DNA from: Chiridota heheva
Lineage: Eukaryota > Echinodermata > Holothuroidea > Apodida > Chiridotidae
Assembly: GCA_020152595.1 (NCBI GenBank)
Contig: JAIGNY010001488.1
Coordinates: forward strand, 576,501-640,500
Length of the DNA: 64,000 bases
Direction: 5' to 3'
The notes beneath the pieces were generated by a model, which saw only the letters and a program-made list of their open reading frames with translations, ran no database searches and was not told the origin of the DNA. The position numbers and the translations under genes are program-made. This document shows positions 57,971-64,000 of the stretch, piece by piece (position 1 is the stretch's first letter; each line of letters opens with the position of its first letter).

Positions 57971-57974
57971 TTAA

Positions 57975-58860
57975 GTCAACGTATTCATTCACAATAGGAA
58001 ACAAGCAAGGCCAAAGTTTATCGGTTGTGGGTCTGGTACCACCCTCCCCCTTGTTACCACCCCCACCCACTTTCGGTAATGCTGTCGGTAAAATTGAAGA
58101 CCTGTCGGTAAATCAAGATTCGCGTCGATAAAACTTCCATCAAAGACGATGAAAACTTTACCAAACAGATTGAAAAAAATAAATATTATTGCACTCGTTC
58201 TGTGATTTTGGACCGATGACCTTTTTTTGTTTGTTTGGCTTTTCACGTCTAACTCTTTCATCGGTAAATTTGTCACTTTACTCCCCCGCCCCCCCCCTTC
58301 ACCCCCTTTTTGCTGCCTATCCAAAGGGTCTACTGACGCCACTGACAATACGATTCGCAAGTATGAGATATCAAAGTCATTACCATACTTTAGAGCAGAA
58401 GTATACAAAAGTTTGGTTTTTCTTTATTCTTTTTTGGCAGTAGTAGATTGATACTAGATATATATTATAGAAAGCAATGGAAATGATGTTTTAGATAAGC
58501 GGATGAAAAAATCCATGGTCGGGAAGTTCATAAAGTTGAATAATTATATGTACATTAGCTCAGATAGCTAAAATAAAGGCTAGGTTTTAAATAATAAAAT
58601 ATAATTTTGGGGTCAAATAAAACTTCTGAGGCTTTTTGTTTGAAATGGCAAATAAACGTAATATTAAGATTTAGTTCGACACGTTTCAAGGTGTATGCTT
58701 AACCCTTAACTAATTTATCAACCGACGAAAGTCTTTCCATATTTCTAAGAATCGAAAGAGATTGTGGGAGATGGGTAGTGGTATTTATATTTTGGTTATT
58801 TGCATTGATATTAAGGTGGTGCTGTAAGTTATTACATCGTGTTTCATTTTTGATTGAATT
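57975..58860. other. Intergenic DNA
   Basis: C-runs lie at 58040-58075 and 58278-58305. No gene or array is seen. Confidence 0.5.
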
Positions 58861-59110
58861 TTCAAATCCATTAAATTGCCTGAAATATGATCATTTACAT
58901 ATTTATGTACAGGTATAATTTTAAAGTGCCTGAAATATAATCATTTACATATTCATGTGAATGTATATATTTAAATTTTCTGAATTATAATCATTTACAT
59001 ATTTCTGTAAATAAATATTTTTTCATTGCCAGAAATATGATCGTTTACATATTTATGTGAATGTATATTTTTAAATTGCCTGAAAATATAATTATTTACA
59101 TAATTTTTGG
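58861..59110. repeat. ~55-bp AT-rich tandem repeat (about 4-5 copies)
   Basis: The unit is ATTGCCTGAAATATGATCAT, then TTACATATTTATGTGAATGT and ATATTTTTAA. Copies start near 58872, 58926, 58975, 59026 and 59077, with moderate divergence. Confidence 0.85.
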
Positions 59111-60180
59111 TTAAAAAAAAAGTTCTAAAAATTATACCATTAATGAAGACTATATCATGTTCATATTTATGACTGAATTTTGAAAAGTGCAATCTTTGAG
59201 AGATTGTGGTAGATGGGAGTATTTTGGTAGTTGCATTGGTAAAATTCGCAAAAATCATATTAAGAAAATTTCCCAAGATTTTCCCGGAAATGAAGACTAC
59301 TTTCTGACGACTACCACCCCTCCTTCCCCCTCCCTTTTCCCCACCCCTCCCCCTCTTCCTTTAAATCTCAAAACTCTGGTGAAGCTTTTACTCAGAAAAA
59401 TTGTTTATTCACAGATTCATTGCAATTTTCCCTTCGTAATAGGTTTTCGAGTAGGGCAAACAGTTACCGCCCACCCCCTCCCCCTGAGTAAGATGGTCCC
59501 GTACGGCTATGACTTACATTAATCATCAATGTAAGATTCGAAATTATTGACATATTAAAGAAGAAAACATACACAGAAATTTCTTTCCGCACGCAGTAAA
59601 TGGAGTCTAGAATTGTATTCAAGACCAACCCAAACGTCTCCCACTGATGAGAAATGGGGTATCTTAGGGTTGTATAACTAAAATAGATTCCAAGATGTCC
59701 GTGAAGAAAAACGACCTGAAAGAGGATGATATGTACATATCATTAAATACATTGGAAAATTTCATTGTGTCATGCAAGTAAAAGCTGCTAAACAGCTAAA
59801 CAAGCCAGTAAGCGTTACGTCTAGATATCATCAGATAAATATCTGCGGCGACAGTAAATATCTCATGAATAATATAGAGGAAATTGAATTTAGTACTTCT
59901 CGAATGTTGTATATGGTAAATTAAGAAAATGATGATATCTGAAGGATTTATAAGATCGGAATCACAAATATGAGCGATGGGAATAGAAAGAGTTTCATCT
60001 TCAGCTAGATGTCGGACCATTGTGGTAACGTATTCAAATCTTTGTTACGTATATAAAGGATTTCTAGATTCAGGAAGTCAGCAAAGCTGAAACTATCTAC
60101 TGCTTGTATACCATCTCGTAAAGATGGATCTTTATCAAACTACTACAATTTTAAAACAGTTTTTGTTTTATAAAGAATAT
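59111..60180. other. Intergenic DNA
   Basis: A C/T-rich patch lies at 59310-59365. No gene is recognisable. Confidence 0.5.
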
Positions 60181-60330
60181 CCTGAAGCAATAATAAAGAA
60201 TTATAAAGGATATAATTCAAGGATATCTTGAAGCAATAATAAAGAATAATAACAAAGGATATCTTGAAGCAATAATAAAGAATAATAACAAAGGATATTT
60301 TAAAGCAATATTAAGGAATGATAAAGGTTG
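60181..60330. repeat. 36-bp tandem repeat (about 4 copies)
   Basis: The unit GATATCTTGAAGCAATAATA, then AAGAATAATAACAAAG, is repeated from about 60181 to 60330. The outer copies are degraded. Confidence 0.85.
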
Positions 60331-60334
60331 TATT

Positions 60335-60420
60335 GAAGCATTGGAGTGGGCACCAGAGGGCAAGAGGAATGCTGGAAGACTTAAAATAATGTTTAAAGAA
60401 AAGTTAAACTCAGTGAAGAG
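60335..60420 (+). mobile_element. Short LINE fragment (C-terminal PEGKR motif)
   Basis: The translation gives ALEWAPEGKRNAGRLKIMFK, matching the WxPEGRRxxGRPxTTWRRTV block that is seen in the LINE at 24193-25390. Only about 25 codons are preserved. Confidence 0.6.
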
Positions 60421-62020
60421 TCAAAATAACAATGGTTTTCTATTCAGTACACCAAGTAATGGTCGTCTCTTTCCTTCAAATATATTTCAACAAACAAATC
60501 ATTTGTCAAAAATGATCAACATTTTTGTTCTTATTAGAATAATTATTTTTGTCTTTATTTTTTGTATCACCTTATACCACTTTATACCACTTATCTTGTA
60601 AAGGTGCTTCTAGTAATCGCGTGAAAATAGTTTTAACCTTCGCGCAAATAAAAACAATTGTCATGTTGGCTAATATTTGTTATTTTCAGGGGCAAATATT
60701 ATTATCAGTGGTGGTTACGTCTCGTGTGTTGTTCAAAATATTTGTAAACAGTTCGTCTGATATATTTTTTTAATTGTGAGAGATGGAATGAAATAAGTCT
60801 AGCAATGATACTCAATTTTGACTGTTATTGCTCAAAAGTGCAATTTCTAAAATTGTATTATTTATTGATACGTGTTTCAGAAACAAAGCCAAATAAAATA
60901 ATTATGCTTAAGTTGTTACACGAGATTCACTCAAAATAATTTAATTGCATGGAAATTTTAACGCGCTTTTGGAGGGTTAGGTAACATTGTTTGAAACTTC
61001 CCTTATCTTGTATCCAAAATGAGTTAGGTTAAGACCTGCAGTGCAGTTTATGCTTTGCAGGATATAGTTGATGCATGAATTAAAAGATGCATCGTGAAAA
61101 GGAGGGAAATTACGTTTAATGATTTAAAGTTACTGATTTTTTGCCTCGTTCTGCCCTTCCTGTATCTGATCTCGCGCAAATCCATGTCGTTAGGAAACAA
61201 AATCGTTAAAGATTATGAGTAAAGCAAACAAGTTCCCGCAAGGCATTTTAGGCAGTCTATAGAAAATTGTTTGTCCTTTGTAGAACCACCATGTCCTATA
61301 GGTCTACTACAAGTCTTCATGAAGCTGAAATATCCACCTGTCTCCTATTCCAGATAAAACATGCTGAGCGTAGTACGATATATGTCAAGAAGAAACTATG
61401 CGATTGATTCGGTGCAGAAATATTAAAATTTCAAAGAATTATAACTTACAACTTTATTTCAATTTCAGTCTAATCTAGATATAATCAAATGAAAGGTAAG
61501 AAAATTAAAAAAGAGAAAGTGCGTACTGTTATAAACACTCTGGCGAAACCTTTGTTTTAAGGATTGATAAATGATTCTTACTACTAGGGATTCTAGAAAG
61601 AAAAATGGATTAACTAAGAGCTTTAGCCTAAAGAAAAATTTCGCTTCCCGATTCCAGTCATTTAATACCCTATGTTGTCCAGATCTAGATTGACTCTTTT
61701 TCAATACAAACCTTTTTCGTGTAGAGCTTTGAATAATCGTTCAAAATATTTGCATTTATCTTATTTCCAGTGCTTGTAATACAGTCATTTTAAATTATTT
61801 GTCTGTACGGCCAAAATACATGGGACGCGTGGTGCATTGTGCGTTCATAGTGGCCTCTATCAGTCTATAGGATTAAACAATTCATAGCTTTATGGATCTG
61901 AGTTATTCTTTAAACTAAGGGCAAATGAAATATTCAAGTTTAGAGTAAGCCCAGCCTAGTTTGGGTTTCATTTCTTCTAACAAATTGAAAATTATTTTAC
62001 CGCTGTTGAACTTTTAACGC
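60421..62020. other. Intergenic DNA
   Basis: AT-rich; no gene, array or element recognised. Confidence 0.5.
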
Positions 62021-62027
62021 CGTTGAA

Positions 62028-62413
62028 CATCGAACGCGGCGAGCGACTTTTCGAACAAAAATGAATAAAACAAATAAAACAAAGAAAAAAAAACTTTTTC
62101 ACTTCTTGTTTTCAGGAAAAATTGTAATTGTATGGTTTTGCAGATGATACTAAAGATTGATTCAAGGGGCGATTTTACGACCATTAAAGCAAAATTCGTG
62201 TCGCGACAAGAATTTGCGCCCCCACTAAAGCAAAATTCTCTACAGTTTGAAGAGAAAGAAAGAAAAAAAAACAGCATTTCTAGCAAATTTTCCAGAATTA
62301 GCAGAGAGCCTCAATTGCAAACGTTTTCTGGTTATTTCGTGTAAACAAAAAGTCAAAGCATTTGTTTCCTGACTGATTACCTAAAAAAATCGCTCGCCGC
62401 TTCGCCTTCGATG
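62028..62413. mobile_element. Possible MITE with GC-rich terminal inverted repeats
   Basis: ACATCGAACGCGGCGAGCGA at 62028-62047 is inverted at the right end as TCGCTCGCCGC followed by CTTCGATGT up to 62413. The 386-bp segment between is non-coding. No flanking duplication was established. Confidence 0.45.
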
Positions 62414-64000
62414 TGTACCGGCCTTTACCCTACGTTACAAAAACTGCACAAAAAAATATATACATGTTAGGAATTACATACCTAAACGTTCGCCAACCAA
62501 TTACTTTACAATTCAACTATTAAAACAATAACAACATCTTGGAACATGAAAATGCTTGTCATATAAGTACATAACGATTATAGTTTTGAACTTTTACATG
62601 GAACTTTAGATTAAAAGAAAATTTAATCATATGTTAATAATTATTTCATTATAGCGAAGCTATATACAATAAATCAAGTTTTCTCACTTGTGAAACCTAA
62701 ATAAGTTAAATTAATAGGAGAAATATATGTAACATTTTAGTAGTGCGCGATTTTGTTTGATGAAGTTCACCATACTTTTACAAACATTTTCAAGAAAAAG
62801 AAACACATTAAGAAAGTCACATGTAAACGTCCTCTAACTATTTATTTTACGATTAATTTTTCTAAACGATAAGAGTAGTTTGGATTATTAAAATTCTTTG
62901 GACATATATACATAACGTTTCTACTGCAGCTGTTTAATAAAAGTAAATGTACATGATTAGTTATATATGTGTTATATCTTCGTTTTATCTCAATTTCACA
63001 TTTTGATGCCAAATATTAAAAGATAAGACCTAAGTATGAAGTAGAGTGAAAAACACAATGCAAATTCCACTACCACATTCAAGCAGTTTAACGGATCTTG
63101 TTTTTGAAATTATGACACTAGCCATACAATTCATTTGAAAACGGGCAGTTCCAAAATATCTACATTTCAGGTTTCTGGGTGAAATGTATGATCTAGATTT
63201 AAAACATGAAAAATTGTATTAACATACACACCGATGGTACTGTCTCTTAAGTTTATCCTACGCCATATTTATACAGCTCACAACTTACATCTTTCCACAA
63301 CTTTACAAGAACAAAACAAAAATTAGGGAAAGATTTTAGCTCAGACTTGAACCTGTTTGATTGACAGACTGTCACTCAACTCTTGGAGTATACCTCCACA
63401 CCGGTCATCATAAATTTTTCCAGTATGTTAATGCTTTGGGGCAGTATTTTGTAAACAATGATTGAAAACTTTGTTGTCATTCTCATCATTAGATTAGAAA
63501 ATTTAAGGGATATTCCCTTGAATTTTCCTTAGCAATAGCGTAAACAATTGTATTGCATGTACTAATCCCCATCATGGTGCGTGAATTTCTGAGACTTTCC
63601 ACAATTAATTAATTAACATTTTAAAGACTTAACATTGTAAGCTTCTTGATAAAAGGTTTCAACCTTATATAGTACAATCAAAGTGCAAAGTATAAATAAT
63701 TTTTTGCCGTTTTAGAAATGTCACCTCCCTGATTAATCTAACAGCTTATCATGAAATACACTGAGCCAGTTTTATTCTTTTAAATCGTAATATCAATCTA
63801 ACTCTTTCGAAAATAATGAATAGAAAACTGAAAGGTGCACAAAGCAATCACACAAAGCAAGAGACACACGCAGAGTAACACAGATAAGGATCGTTTTGAT
63901 TGATACACGAAGATCTCCTTCACCATTGGCCATAGAAAGTGTTACTAGAAACTCTGGAGAAGTCCTGGTGTGGCATAGTGTATCATCAATGAAATTCCTC
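62414..64000. other. AT-rich DNA to the window end
   Basis: No gene was recognised. TTAAGGGATATTCCC at 63503-63517 resembles the left end of the TTAA-flanked AGGAATATTCC elements; its partner end, if any, is beyond or not recognisable. Confidence 0.45.

Noticed and set aside
62014..62344. Overlapping open frames near 62 kb
   Set aside because: Low-complexity K/E- or F/S-rich translations without motifs; they overlap a possible MITE.

Overview
The window is AT-rich animal DNA. It has long introns with GT-AG junctions, many non-LTR retrotransposon fragments, tRNA-derived SINEs, short palindromic DNA elements and large minisatellites. Nothing in it is bacterial or viral in organisation. The repeat mix (CR1/L2-like and Jockey-like LINEs, SINEs with a shared core, TTAA-flanked palindromes, a decayed single-exon leucine-rich-repeat receptor) suggests a marine invertebrate, perhaps an echinoderm or other invertebrate deuterostome. 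That placement is inference; no sequence here fixes the species.

One complete protein-coding gene can be reconstructed: a sialate O-acetylesterase (SIAE) on the plus strand, 16910-43187. It has ten coding exons whose phases all join, giving 525 residues, about the length of the vertebrate enzyme. It starts with a signal peptide and keeps the catalytic GQSNM serine at residue 127. Its introns are full of repeats: three sense-oriented copies of one Jockey-like LINE family, one antisense LINE with a 12-bp target-site duplication, SINEs, an hAT-type MITE with a perfect 8-bp duplication, several TTAA-flanked palindromic MITEs and four tandem arrays. Three events touch the gene itself: (i) the 3' half of exon 4 is duplicated on the far side of a LINE insertion; (ii) the first part of exon 7 with its acceptor is duplicated 110 bp upstream, making a decoy acceptor that leads to a stop; (iii) the end of the last coding exon is repeated four times across the stop codon.

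Layout: 1-1427, 24-bp minisatellite; 1.4-16.3 kb, intergenic DNA with LINE fragments, a SINE nested in a LINE, inverted repeats, and a 23/26-bp minisatellite at 14.3-15.6 kb; 16.9-43.2 kb, SIAE; 43.2-49.1 kb, a run of minisatellites built on related ATGGCATGTGGGACA-type motifs, then a 43-bp AT-rich array; 49.6-51.5 kb, a large inverted-repeat DNA element with an exon-like open segment; 52.3 kb, an antisense SINE; 54.8-57.0 kb, a palindromic MITE next to a decayed LRR-receptor gene; 57.4-64.0 kb, mostly AT-rich DNA with a few repeats and no recognisable gene.

All coordinates for repeats were read by eye and edges may be off by some bases. No alignment, database search or gene predictor was run.
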